Shown here: positions 8,336 to 16,347 of the stretch, piece by piece
How positions within the stretch are numbered: the first letter of the stretch is position 1
How the letters are laid out: every line of letters begins with the position of its first letter
Assembly: GCF_047314965.1 (NCBI RefSeq)
Contig: NZ_JBLBVK010000053.1
Span: 62,001-126,000 of the forward strand
Length of the DNA stretch: 64,000 nucleotides
Reading direction: 5' to 3'
Source: JAVJUV01 sp047314965
GTDB lineage: Bacteria > Pseudomonadota > Alphaproteobacteria > Rhodobacterales > Rhodobacteraceae
Position numbers and translations under genes: made by a program
Notes under the pieces: generated by a model
Database searches by the model: none
The model's input: the letters and a program-made list of their open reading frames with translations, nothing else
Told to the model about the DNA's origin: nothing

Positions 8336-8833
8336 TCAGCGCTTCGAGAACTGGAAGCTCTTCCGCGCCTTGGCCTTGCCGAACTTCTTCCGCTCGACCA
8401 CGCGGCTGTCGCGGGTCAGGAAGCCTGCCGCCTTCAGCGCCGCGCGCAGCGACGGATCGTAAAGTTGCAGCGCCTTCGAGATGCCGTGCTTGACCGCACC
8501 GGCCTGGCCCGAGAGACCACCGCCCTTGACGGTCGCCATCACGTCGAACTGACCGTCGACGCCTGCAACCTGGAAAGGCTGGCGCAGGATCATCTGCAGA
8601 ACGGGACGGGCGAAATAGGCGTCCATCTCCCTGCCGTTCACGGTCACCTTGCCGGAGCCCGGCTTGATCCAGACGCGGGCAACCGCGTCCTTCCGCTTGC
8701 CCGTGGCATAGGACCGGCCCAACGCGTCACGCACCGGCTCGCGGTTCGCGGCTTCGACAACGGTTTCGGCGGGCGCACCGGCGGAGCCAACGGCCTCCTT
8801 CAGGTCGTCCAGAGTCTTGATGTCTTCAGCCAT
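8336..8833 (-). CDS. rpsI: 30S ribosomal protein S9
   Basis: The core GRSYATGKRKDAVARVWIKP, GREMDAYFARPVLQ, GGGLSGQAGAVKHGISKAL and the C-terminal RKSFQFSKR tail identify S9; the SKR tail reaches the P-site tRNA. At 165 aa it is longer than the roughly 130-aa E. coli protein because of an acidic N-terminal extension of about 37 residues, usual in alphaproteobacteria. It follows rplM by four bases in the conserved rplM-rpsI operon. Confidence 0.97.
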   Translation of the reverse strand: MAEDIKTLDDLKEAVGSAGAPAETVVEAANREPVRDALGRSYATGKRKDAVARVWIKPGSGKVTVNGREMDAYFARPVLQMILRQPFQVAGVDGQFDVMATVKGGGLSGQAGAVKHGISKALQLYDPSLRAALKAAGFLTRDSRVVERKKFGKAKARKSFQFSKR

Positions 8834-8837
8834 GTCG

Positions 8838-9296
8838 TCAGCTCCGGGTGTTCTTCTTGTTCATGGACTTCACGTCCAGAACGTCGGGGTTCTGCGCCTC
8901 GTGCGGGTGCTCTGCCCCGGCATAGACGCGAAGATTGGTCATCTGCTTGCGGCTCAGCTTGTTGCCCGGCAGCATCCGCTTGACGGCCTGCATGACAACG
9001 CGCTCGGGATGCGCGCCTTCCAGGATCTGACCGGTGGTCCGGCTCTTGATGCCGCCCGGATAGCCCGTGTGCCAGTAGTTCGGCTTCTCGCGCTTGTTGC
9101 CCGTCAACTGCACCTTGTCGGCGTTGATGACGATGACGTTGTCGCCCATGTCCATATGGGGAGTGAAAGTCGCCTTGTGCTTTCCGCGCAGGCGCATGGC
9201 GACGATCGAGGCAAGACGGCCCAGAACAACGCCTTCAGCGTCGATCACGACCCATTTCTTCTCGATGTCCGCCGGTGTTGCGGTGAACGTCTTCAT
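8838..9296 (-). CDS. rplM: 50S ribosomal protein L13
   Basis: A 152-aa protein with WVVIDAEGVVLGRLAS, the basic LRGKHKATFTPHMDMGD, and KMLPGNKLSRKQMTNLRVY-type sequence at 105-125, all diagnostic of L13, an early-assembling 50S protein. First gene of the rplM-rpsI operon. Confidence 0.97.
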   Translation of the reverse strand: MKTFTATPADIEKKWVVIDAEGVVLGRLASIVAMRLRGKHKATFTPHMDMGDNVIVINADKVQLTGNKREKPNYWHTGYPGGIKSRTTGQILEGAHPERVVMQAVKRMLPGNKLSRKQMTNLRVYAGAEHPHEAQNPDVLDVKSMNKKNTRS

Positions 9297-9612
9297 TGAT
9301 CCATCATCCGTGGAGAAATTAGATGGCCGCTGTCTCGGTCATAACCGAACCACAGTCAAGTCCTCATTTCCCGATTTAATCATGTGAAATCAGACGGTTA
9401 AAAATTAGGTATTATAATACCCCAAAGAATCCCGGTAACCCCCTCGCTCCCGTTTCCCAATCCTGAACGCAAAGTTTCCCACAAACCGGCCATCCCTTTA
9501 CCCCGCAAACGCCTGATTCGGGGTATACTGACCACAGGTAAGCGCATGTGGCGCGACGTCCCGGGGCGGCTCCGCGTATTGGACCGCCTCCTACTGAGTA
9601 TGGAGATTTGGT
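9297..9612. other. Divergent upstream region of rplM and the 61-aa membrane gene
   Basis: About 315 bases without a gene. On the minus strand, TTGACT near 9358 could be a -35 for rplM. A perfect 14-bp palindrome lies at 9408-9421. A TATACT near 9531 on the plus strand could be a -10 for the 61-aa gene. None of these is decisive. Confidence 0.4.
9408..9421. promoter_or_regulatory. Perfect 14-bp palindrome GGTATTATAATACC
   Basis: The palindrome contains TATAAT on both strands and lies about 110 bases upstream of rplM. It could be an operator or a symmetric -10 region; no matching -35 was found on either strand. Confidence 0.35.
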
Positions 9613-9798
9613 ATGATTGCAGGCATCTTCTTGTGCTTCGTGGCCATCGGCATCACCCTTGGCGCACTGCTCTTCGGACATGGGTCCGTCTTCCTCATCC
9701 TCGCCGCCCTGCCCGCCGCCGGCCTCATGCTCGGCCTCGTCTCGCTGGCATGGGCGCGCACCGATTTCGGTGACGCGGAACACCCGGCCGAGACCTGA
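9613..9798 (+). CDS. Small membrane protein, 61 aa, two hydrophobic segments
   Basis: ATG 9613 is preceded by GGAG at 9602-9605. The product begins MIAGIFLCFVAIGITLGALL and has two hydrophobic helices (about 2-20 and 25-47) with an acidic tail ending in EHPAET. No named family recognised. It stands alone, upstream of speH by about 140 bases. Confidence 0.6.
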   Translation: MIAGIFLCFVAIGITLGALLFGHGSVFLILAALPAAGLMLGLVSLAWARTDFGDAEHPAET

Positions 9799-9941
9799 TC
9801 CGCGCGCAGGCGTAATTTCTTCTTGCATGAAGGGCGACGCGAAACTATGTCGGCCCGCACAAGGCACCGATCCCATCCCGAGGTCGTTCTCGGGGGGCGC
9901 TAAGGGCCGGATTACAATCTGCTGGAACGAAGGGGAGTGCC

Positions 9942-10448
9942 ATGATGGACGGCGCCAACCTCTTCCAACTGGGGATCGGTCTGGATACAGGCGCCCATGC
10001 GGAAGAACTTCGCACGGATACTCGTGCGCATGATGTCACCCGTGACATCTTCGACAAGGATCGCGACGATCACTTCATCCGCCGCGACGGCAAGGTCTTT
10101 GCCGGCACGCATCTCATCATCGAGGTGGTGAACGGAACGGGTCTGGACGACGAGACCCGCATCCAGCAGGCCTTCCGCGACTGCGTGACAGCGTGCGGCG
10201 CGACGCTTCTGCACATCCACACCCACAAGTTCTCGCCGCAGGGCGTCTCGGGCGTGGCGGTGCTGGCGGAAAGCCACATCTCGGTCCACACATGGCCCGA
10301 AATCGGCTATGGCGCCTTCGATGTGTTCATGTGCGGCGACGCGCGGCCCTGGCGCGCAGTCGACGTGCTGAAGACCGCCTTCGACACCGACGACGTCCGT
10401 GTCAGGGAACTGCTGCGCGGCGACGGGCTGGTCCACGCGACGGCCTGA
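9942..10448 (+). CDS. speH: S-adenosylmethionine decarboxylase proenzyme (SpeH/SpeD2 type)
   Basis: The self-processing site ESHISVHTWPE is clear: cleavage between Glu110 and Ser111 would create the pyruvoyl group on the alpha chain. The second signature GYGAFDVFMCGD follows. This class 1B enzyme makes decarboxylated SAM, the aminopropyl donor for spermidine. At 168 aa it is about 40-50 residues longer at the N terminus than minimal bacterial SpeH. AGGGGAG lies five bases before ATG 9942. It is followed by speE after a bipartite hairpin element, so the pair forms a spermidine-synthesis unit. Confidence 0.93.
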   Translation: MMDGANLFQLGIGLDTGAHAEELRTDTRAHDVTRDIFDKDRDDHFIRRDGKVFAGTHLIIEVVNGTGLDDETRIQQAFRDCVTACGATLLHIHTHKFSPQGVSGVAVLAESHISVHTWPEIGYGAFDVFMCGDARPWRAVDVLKTAFDTDDVRVRELLRGDGLVHATA

Positions 10449-10450
10449 TC

Positions 10451-10526
10451 CTTCTTCCTGGCGCAAATACGGCAGGGGGTGTGGGGGACGGCGTCCCCCA
10501 CATCGGTCGCCGGCGCCAGCCGGCGA
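10451..10526 (+). repeat. Bipartite hairpin intergenic repeat, copy A
   Basis: It starts with CTTCTTCCTGGCGCAAATAC and contains two hairpins: a 9-bp GC-rich stem at 10481-10489/10493-10501 and a 7-bp stem CGCCGGC/GCCGGCG at 10508-10514/10519-10525. It lies between speH and speE. Related copies are at 13532-13599 and, reversed, at 51890-51963. Confidence 0.6.
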
Positions 10527-10549
10527 AATCACGACACAGGAGCCCGGCC

Positions 10550-11395
10550 ATGACCGACTGGATCCGCGAACCTCTCCACGATGCCTGGGCGCAATCGCTC
10601 CGGGTGGGCAAGCTGTTCTATGACAGCGAGACCGACCACCAGCGCATCCGCGTCTTCGAGAACGCCACCTTCGGCCGTGTCCTCACCCTCGACGACGTGG
10701 TCCAGACCACCGAGCGCGACAATTTCATCTACCACGAGATGATGGCCCATGTGCCGATCATCGCCCACGGATCGGCCCGCCGCGCGCTGATTATCGGCGG
10801 CGGCGACGGCGGCATGGCGCGCGAAGTGCTCCGGCACCGCTCGATCGAACATGTCACCATGGTCGAGATCGACGCAGGCGTGGTCGATTTCTCGAAGGAA
10901 TACCTGCCCATGATCAGCCAGGGCGCCTTCGACGACCCCCGCCTCAACCTCGTCATCGCCGATGGCGCGGAGTTCATAAGGCGGACGGAGGGCGGCTACG
11001 ACGTCATCATCGTCGATTCCACCGACCCGATCGGCCCCGGCGAAGTGCTCTTCACCGACACATTCTACGGCCATGCGAAACGTGCCCTGACTCCCGGCGG
11101 CATCCTCGTGACACAGAATGGCGTGCCCTTCATGCAGGGCGAGGAGCTGACCGACACGATGCGCGCCTTCAAGGCGCTCTTCGCCGACTGGACCTGCTAC
11201 ACCGCCACCGTCCCCACCTACGCAGGCGGCCCGATGGCCTTCGGCTGGGGCACCGACGGCGCGGCGCGCCAGACCTCGCTCACCGAACTGGAGAGACGCT
11301 TCGAGGCCGCCGGCATCGAAACCGACTACTACACGCCGGCCGTCCACGCCGCCGCCTTCGCCCTTCCACGCTACATCGCGCGCCTCCTGCCCTAG
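10550..11395 (+). CDS. speE: Spermidine synthase (polyamine aminopropyltransferase)
   Basis: A 281-aa protein with FGRVLTLDDVVQTTERDNF, the nucleotide-binding LIIGGGDGGMAREVLRH at about residue 80, MVEIDAGVVDFSKEYLP and DVIIVDSTDPIGPGEVLFT, the canonical spermidine synthase motifs with the catalytic Asp. It transfers the aminopropyl group from the SpeH product to putrescine. The frame is open far upstream, but ATG 10550 follows CAGGAG and gives the family-standard N terminus. Its stop overlaps the stop of the convergent transporter gene (CTAG). Confidence 0.95.
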   Translation: MTDWIREPLHDAWAQSLRVGKLFYDSETDHQRIRVFENATFGRVLTLDDVVQTTERDNFIYHEMMAHVPIIAHGSARRALIIGGGDGGMAREVLRHRSIEHVTMVEIDAGVVDFSKEYLPMISQGAFDDPRLNLVIADGAEFIRRTEGGYDVIIVDSTDPIGPGEVLFTDTFYGHAKRALTPGGILVTQNGVPFMQGEELTDTMRAFKALFADWTCYTATVPTYAGGPMAFGWGTDGAARQTSLTELERRFEAAGIETDYYTPAVHAAAFALPRYIARLLP

Positions 11396-11835
11396 CGGAA
11401 TGTTACCAGCCAGACGCCGCCGATGACCATGGCGGCCCCGAGGAGCTTGCCCAGGGTCAACGCCGTGGCCGGCACGCCGAACAGTCCGAAATACCCAAGG
11501 ATCATACCCGCCAGCACCTGTCCCGAGACCAGCAGGACGAAGAAGGTCCCGATCCCGATCTTCGGGATCAGGTAGCTGGACCCGATGATCATCGCGGCGC
11601 TCATCGCGCCCGCGGTCAGCAGGATCGGCGGGATCGCCCCGATCTTCTGAAAGGTCTCGCCCCGCGCGCCCGAGGCCAGCGCGATCACCAGCGAGGTCAC
11701 GAAAGCCACGGCGAAGAACGGCACGTTCGCCATCGGCCCCGAGCCCAGGATCTTCGCCGTCTGCGTGATCATCGGGAGATAGATCGAGATGATCGCCCCC
11801 ATCGCCAGCGCCATCAAAATCATCGGTACCGCCAT
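11392..11835 (-). CDS. DMT-superfamily membrane protein, YdcZ/DUF606 type
   Basis: A 147-aa protein from ATG 11835, which is preceded by AGGGGGG. It has five hydrophobic segments and begins with MAVPMILMALAMGAIISIY, with LIPKIGIGTFFVLLVSGQV in the middle. This is the pattern of the short DUF606 (YdcZ) transporters, which resemble half of an EamA/DMT protein and often work as dimers. Substrate unknown. Converges on speE with overlapping stops. Confidence 0.75.
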   Translation of the reverse strand: MAVPMILMALAMGAIISIYLPMITQTAKILGSGPMANVPFFAVAFVTSLVIALASGARGETFQKIGAIPPILLTAGAMSAAMIIGSSYLIPKIGIGTFFVLLVSGQVLAGMILGYFGLFGVPATALTLGKLLGAAMVIGGVWLVTFR

Positions 11836-11919
11836 CGCACCCCCCTTTCCCCTGCGCGAAGCATCAACCAAACTCATCCCGCCGGGAAGGAAAATTCGAG
11901 TCTAGGGGACCTCAGCGCC

Positions 11920-12840
11920 CTAGTCCCAGGGCGCAGGCCCGCTCTCAAACCCTTGTCCGAACACGTTCTCGCGATGCCAGCGCAGATTTGCGGGATGTGG
12001 CGCGTTTCGCGGATCGGTGGGCAACACGAGCTTGCCATCCGGCCGGATCAGTCTGTCGACCACATCTCCGGGGACTTTGTTGTGTGACACGAGAACTGTC
12101 TCGCAATCTTCCGCCACAGAGATCAGCCCGCGATCGAACATCCAATGAAGGGTTCCCGACAGAGCGAGACCATTCTTCACCGAGTCGCTTCCCTGTCTCT
12201 CCACGGGGCGAATATGAGCCGCCTGCACCTCCGGCCGCCCACCTCCATTTCGAAGCCTGAGGCCAGACATGGCGCACCTGAAATCATAGGCCTTCCGAAC
12301 TTTGCGTCTGAACGCGACATCTCGATAGGGACGCCGCGTCAGCCTTTCCAGAACGGGACGTGCAAAATGTCCGGGTTCCTCATGCAACGCCGCATGTGGG
12401 TCATAGCGGTTGGCCTCGATCTGCTCCAGGTTCTGAGGCAGGCCCAAGTCGACAATTCTCGAGAACTCGGCTTCGGGCAATCGTCGCACCGCAAGCTGAA
12501 CGGCTCCTCCTTTCTTGGCGGTTCCATCCAATTCGCGCAGCGCCGATTCCAGCGGGCTTCCATTCACCAGGCGAGGAACTTCAGTATCGAAGGGCAGGAA
12601 GCTACCCGGCTCTATCAAAGCAAGATACCGACCGTTTGCCCCTGGCTTGGGTACGACCTCCGAAATCTTCGCCGCCGCGAAATAGCCCCTCGGCCCTGCC
12701 TTCACCGGTTCATAATAGACAATCCAGTCACCGACAGCTTCCGTTACTGCTTTGAGGTAACTTTGGGGAAAGTCGTAAACGACATCCGGCTCATCTTCGT
12801 AAATCGAGTCAGCCTTATGCAATAAAACCAATTTCGTCAT
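11920..12840 (-). CDS. HNH endonuclease family protein
   Basis: 306 aa from ATG 12840. The N-terminal half (MTKLVLLHKADSIYEDEPD, then DWIVYYEPVKAGPRGYFA) is a conserved module of unknown role. The C-terminal half holds the HNH_2-type nuclease core: AYDFRCAMSGL, EVQAAHIRPV, KNGLALSGTLHWMFDRGLI, with the expected His, Asn and His. Proteins of this layout are widespread in alphaproteobacteria. Possible roles are nicking or cleavage in DNA repair or defence; nothing here decides. It is divergent to the next gene. Confidence 0.75.
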   Translation of the reverse strand: MTKLVLLHKADSIYEDEPDVVYDFPQSYLKAVTEAVGDWIVYYEPVKAGPRGYFAAAKISEVVPKPGANGRYLALIEPGSFLPFDTEVPRLVNGSPLESALRELDGTAKKGGAVQLAVRRLPEAEFSRIVDLGLPQNLEQIEANRYDPHAALHEEPGHFARPVLERLTRRPYRDVAFRRKVRKAYDFRCAMSGLRLRNGGGRPEVQAAHIRPVERQGSDSVKNGLALSGTLHWMFDRGLISVAEDCETVLVSHNKVPGDVVDRLIRPDGKLVLPTDPRNAPHPANLRWHRENVFGQGFESGPAPWD

Positions 12841-12943
12841 GGAAACAGGAAAGCCGCAAAGTTGGAAAAAGCAAGTATCTGAGTTTAGAGTCCAAAGCCG
12901 AGAGCACTTCGCCAAGGCGCTTCCAGACAAGTCGAAAACCGCC

Positions 12944-13546
12944 ATGCCCCTCCAGAACCGCGTCCTCGCCACGGGCGAGATCATTGCCCACCCCGCACGC
13001 GGGCTCTTCATGGGCAACCGCGGCATCCTGCACGACGCGCACCGCCGCCTCGGCCCGGCGCGCTGGAAGCACAAGGCCTGGATCATCTGCGCGCTCGCCC
13101 ACAAGGACTGGCACCGGCAGATGATGTCGCCCGGCAACTACTCCGAGCTCTTCTTCCTCGACGAGGCCGTCGCCCTGGCCGCCGGGCATCGCCCCTGCGC
13201 GCTCTGCCGCCGCGACGCCTACCGCGCTTATGTCGCCGCCGCCGGTCACGATGGCAGCGCGCCTGCCCTCGACGCCCGCCTCCATGCCGAGCGCGCCATT
13301 CCCCGCCGTGTCAGGCAACGCCGTCACGTAGCGCCCGTCGCCGACCTGCCCGATGGCGCCATCCTGTTCGACGACACCCCCAAACTCGCACTGGGGCGCA
13401 CCCTTCTGCCGGTCCTCCCGGATGGCTACGGCCCACCGCAGCCCCGCCCCGCTTCAGGCCTGGTGACCGTCCTGACGCCGCCGACATCCCTCTCGGCGCT
13501 CGGAAACGGCTACCGTCCGACGCTGCATTCATCTTCCTCTTGGTGA
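12944..13546 (+). CDS. Conserved protein of unknown function with HRPCALCRR motif
   Basis: The start at ATG 12944 gives MPLQNRVLATGEIIAHPARG, after which GLFMGNRGILH, GNYSELFFLDEAVALAAGHR and PCALCRRDAY follow. I recall this pattern in unnamed proteins of Rhodobacterales and related groups. The CxxC with nearby histidine is reminiscent of a metal-binding or Ada-like element, but no function is established. The frame is open back to 12839. The TGA stop lies inside the hairpin repeat that follows, so the last residues (SSSSW) come from repeat DNA. Confidence 0.6.
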   Translation: MPLQNRVLATGEIIAHPARGLFMGNRGILHDAHRRLGPARWKHKAWIICALAHKDWHRQMMSPGNYSELFFLDEAVALAAGHRPCALCRRDAYRAYVAAAGHDGSAPALDARLHAERAIPRRVRQRRHVAPVADLPDGAILFDDTPKLALGRTLLPVLPDGYGPPQPRPASGLVTVLTPPTSLSALGNGYRPTLHSSSSW

Positions 13547-13599
13547 AAATACTTCGGGGGGACGGCCTCCGGGGCCGTCGGGGGCGGAGCCCCCTCCAG
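13532..13599 (+). repeat. Bipartite hairpin intergenic repeat, copy B
   Basis: TCTTCCTCTTGGTGAAAATAC opens the element (core TTCCTCTTGGTGAAAATAC), which supplies the stop codon of the preceding gene. Two hairpins follow: GACGGCC/GGCCGTC (13561-13567/13573-13579) and GGGGGC/GCCCCC (13580-13585/13589-13594). Related to copies at 10451-10526 and 51890-51963. Confidence 0.6.
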
Positions 13600-13602
13600 A
13601 GC

Positions 13603-13657
13603 CGGCCATACGCGTTGCCATACGTTTTGCCGACGAAACGCCGACGCTATGCCGACG
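13603..13657 (+). repeat. 11-bp tandem repeat array, locus 1
   Basis: Units GTTGCCATACG (13614-13624), TTTTGCCGACG (13625-13635), AAACGCCGACG (13636-13646) and CTATGCCGACG (13647-13657) follow a degenerate first unit. The last unit overlaps the stop codon of the Uup-like gene on the minus strand. The first two units are identical to units at 35387-35408. Confidence 0.75.
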
Positions 13658-15455
13658 CGGCCTTCTCCTCCAGCGCCAGCCATTCGTCCTCGGCCGCGGA
13701 CAGCTTTGCCTGCCGCTCGGCCAGCGCCTCGGTCGCCTTGCGGAACTTCACCGGCTCGCGGGAGAAGAGCTCAGGATCGGACAGCAATTCGCCCAGCTTC
13801 CCGATTTCCGCCTCCAGCCGCTCGATCACGCCCGGCAACTCTTCCAGCCGATGCCTTTCGGTAAAACTTAGGCCCGCAACCTTCTGCTTTACCTTTGGTT
13901 TCTCCGGTTCATCCCGAATGGCCACCTTCTGGACCGGCGCCTCGGCCAGCTGCCGTTTCGGTGCGTAATCCGACCATCCGCCGGCATGAACGGCGATCCG
14001 GCCCCGCCCCTCCAGCGCCACCGTCGTCGTCGCGACGCGGTCCAGAAAGTCCCGGTCGTGGCTCACCAGAAGCACCGTGCCGTCATAGTCGTCTAGCAAC
14101 TCCTGCAGGAGATCCAGCGTCTCGATATCCAGATCGTTCGTCGGCTCGTCCAACACCAGCAGGTTCGACGGTTTCGCCATCAGCTTCGCCAGCAGAAGCC
14201 GCGCCTTCTCGCCCCCCGACAGCGACCGCACCGGCGCGCGCGCCTGCGCCTCGTCGAAGAGGAAATCCTTGAGGTACCCCACCACATGCCGCGGCTGGCC
14301 GCGCACCAGAACCTGGTCGGCACGGCCCGAAACACGCATCTCCTTGTCGCCCGTCAGACTCTCCCAGAGGCTCATCTCCGGGTCGAGCGCTTCGCGGCGC
14401 TGGTCAAAGACAGCCATCTCGAGATTGGTGCCCAGTGTCACGGACCCGGCATCCGGCTCCAGCTGTCCCGTCAACATCTCGATCAGGGTCGTCTTGCCCA
14501 CGCCGTTCGGCCCGACGAAGGCCACGCGGTCGCGACGCTGCACCTTGAGAGAAAAGTCTCGGCAGATCACCTTTTCGCCGTAAGACTTTGAAATACCGAC
14601 AGCTTCGATTACCCGCTTGCCCGACTTCGGGCCTGCGTCCAAAGCCATCGCCGCCGTGCCTTCGCGGCGGATCTGGCCGGCCCGCTCCGCCCTCAGCGCC
14701 TGAAGCGCGCGTACCCGGCCCTGGTTGCGCTTCCGTCGGGCGCTGATCCCTTCAACCGCCCACCGTGCCTCGGACTTGATCTTGCGATCCAGCTTGTGGC
14801 GCGCCTCATCCTCGTCGGCCCAGGTCTTGTCCCGCCATTCCTCGAACGCCTCGAAACCCCTGTCCTGCCGCCGGACCTCGCCCCGGTCGATCCAGAGCGT
14901 ACCTTTCGTCAACCGGCGCAAGAAGGCACGGTCGTGACTGATCACCACGAAGGCCGCCCGCGTCTCTGAAAGACGGTCTTCAAGCCATTGAACCGCCTCG
15001 ATATCCAGATGGTTCGTCGGCTCGTCCAGAAGCATCAGCGCTGGTTCCTCCGCGATGATCTTCGCCAACGCCGCGCGTCGCCGCTCGCCACCCGAGGCTG
15101 CTGCAACCGGCGTTGCGGGATCGAACTTCAACCCCTCGGCCACAGCCTCGATCCGCCACAGCTCGGTGGGGCCAAGGTCGCGCACCGCGAAATCGCCCAG
15201 TGTGACGCATCCGGCCATTTCGGGCTCCTGCTCCATGTAACCGACACTGTCACCGGGCGAGACCACACGCGCGCCTGCATCGGGCTCCACGAGACCGGCC
15301 ATGACCTTCATCAGCGTCGACTTGCCCGACCCGTTCCTGCCCACGAGCGCCAGACGGTCGCCCGACTGGATCACCAGCGACAAACCCGCGAATACGGGAT
15401 CGCCGCCGAAGGTCAGCGAGATATCGGAAAGCTGGAGAAGAGGAGCGCGTGCCAT
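13647..15455 (-). CDS. ABC-F ATPase, Uup-like
   Basis: 602 aa with two ATP-binding cassettes: Walker A GRNGSGKST near residue 40 and GPNGVGKTT near 315, signatures ASGGERRRAAL and LSGGEKARLLL, Walker B with LDEPTNHLD and LDEPTNDLD. The segment RGQPRHVVGYLKDFLFDEAQ and the C-terminal coiled coil of about 90 residues resemble Uup, which binds ribosomes and branched DNA and limits precise transposon excision. The first signature lacks the usual Leu (A-SGGE). The C-terminal ASA codons fall in an 11-bp tandem repeat. Confidence 0.88.
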   Translation of the reverse strand: MARAPLLQLSDISLTFGGDPVFAGLSLVIQSGDRLALVGRNGSGKSTLMKVMAGLVEPDAGARVVSPGDSVGYMEQEPEMAGCVTLGDFAVRDLGPTELWRIEAVAEGLKFDPATPVAAASGGERRRAALAKIIAEEPALMLLDEPTNHLDIEAVQWLEDRLSETRAAFVVISHDRAFLRRLTKGTLWIDRGEVRRQDRGFEAFEEWRDKTWADEDEARHKLDRKIKSEARWAVEGISARRKRNQGRVRALQALRAERAGQIRREGTAAMALDAGPKSGKRVIEAVGISKSYGEKVICRDFSLKVQRRDRVAFVGPNGVGKTTLIEMLTGQLEPDAGSVTLGTNLEMAVFDQRREALDPEMSLWESLTGDKEMRVSGRADQVLVRGQPRHVVGYLKDFLFDEAQARAPVRSLSGGEKARLLLAKLMAKPSNLLVLDEPTNDLDIETLDLLQELLDDYDGTVLLVSHDRDFLDRVATTTVALEGRGRIAVHAGGWSDYAPKRQLAEAPVQKVAIRDEPEKPKVKQKVAGLSFTERHRLEELPGVIERLEAEIGKLGELLSDPELFSREPVKFRKATEALAERQAKLSAAEDEWLALEEKAASA

Positions 15456-15493
15456 GGGCGCGAGCTAAGCCCGCGCCGCGGCGGCGTCAATGG

Positions 15494-16243
15494 TCAGCCT
15501 GCGACAGCTCTCAAAGCGCGCGCCCGTGCCGGCGGGATGGCGCGGATTTCCAGCCCCGTGAAAACATGCAGCGTGTTGAGATCGCGGTCGACCACCGCAT
15601 GATCCGATACCCAGCCCCCCATGGTCAGGTAACTCTTCAGCAGGGGCGGCATGCGTTTCAGCGCGGTCACCCGGTCGGGCTTGCGCAGCCGCTCCGCGAA
15701 CCGGAACACATTGGGCGCCTTGATCCTCGGCAGCCAGCGCTTGGGCGCAAGGTACCGTTCGGTCAGCATGGCGAATGCATCTGCATAGTACTCGGCATCC
15801 GTGCCGTGAAAGGACGAACATCCGAACAGCATTTCAACGCCCTCGCTGTCCACGAAGGACGTCATCGCGCCCCACGCGGCGCGCAGGATGTCGGGATCGG
15901 TCACGCCCGGCTCGATGCAGAAGCGCCCCATTTCGACCATCGGCCCCTGGAAGGACTCGAGCGCCTCCAGCTCGTAATACTGAGCCGAATAGCAGCGCCC
16001 GATCTCCGCGCCCGAGGCCAGCGGCAAAAGACGGAATGTCGCGACCAGCGTATCGGTGCGCGCCTCTTCGATCAGGACATGACGGCAAACCGGGTCGAAC
16101 GCGTCGGCATCGCGCCCGTCGGTCCTGTCGACCGCACCCGTCCCGGAAATGAACGCGCGATAGCGCAACCTCTGCGCCGCTTCCAGGTCCTCAGGCGTCT
16201 CCGCCAGCCTGGTCCTGTATCGGCCCTTGCCCCAGATCAGCAT
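15494..16243 (-). CDS. olsB: GNAT-fold L-ornithine N-alpha-acyltransferase (OlsB type)
   Basis: 249 aa with LAETPEDLEAAQRLRYRAF, the loop DAFDPVCRHVLIEE, LVATFRLLPL, and MVEMGRFCIEPGVTDPDIL, a pattern of OlsB, which transfers a 3-hydroxyacyl chain from ACP to ornithine in the first step of ornithine-lipid synthesis. The partner OlsA is not adjacent. N-acyl-amino-acid synthases acting on other amino acids share this fold, so the exact substrate is inferred. It is divergent to msrB. Confidence 0.78.
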   Translation of the reverse strand: MLIWGKGRYRTRLAETPEDLEAAQRLRYRAFISGTGAVDRTDGRDADAFDPVCRHVLIEEARTDTLVATFRLLPLASGAEIGRCYSAQYYELEALESFQGPMVEMGRFCIEPGVTDPDILRAAWGAMTSFVDSEGVEMLFGCSSFHGTDAEYYADAFAMLTERYLAPKRWLPRIKAPNVFRFAERLRKPDRVTALKRMPPLLKSYLTMGGWVSDHAVVDRDLNTLHVFTGLEIRAIPPARARALRAVAG

Positions 16244-16347
16244 ATCGTGATCCTTTCACGTCTGGCGCCCTTGGCGTTGCCGCCTAGATATCGGCACGTG
16301 GAGAATGCCATACAAGTTGTGACAGCGATACGACGAAAGGAACCGAG

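Noticed and set aside
9800..9941. Polyamine-related riboswitch or leader upstream of speH
   Set aside because: No known polyamine or SAM riboswitch pattern, only short GC-rich stretches.
10193..10549. N-terminal extension of speE
   Set aside because: The extension would lie antisense-like over speH in another frame and is Arg-rich; ATG 10550 with its ribosome-binding site gives the family N terminus.
13603..13657. CRISPR-like interpretation of the 11-bp repeats
   Set aside because: Units are far too short, have no spacers, and no cas genes are near.
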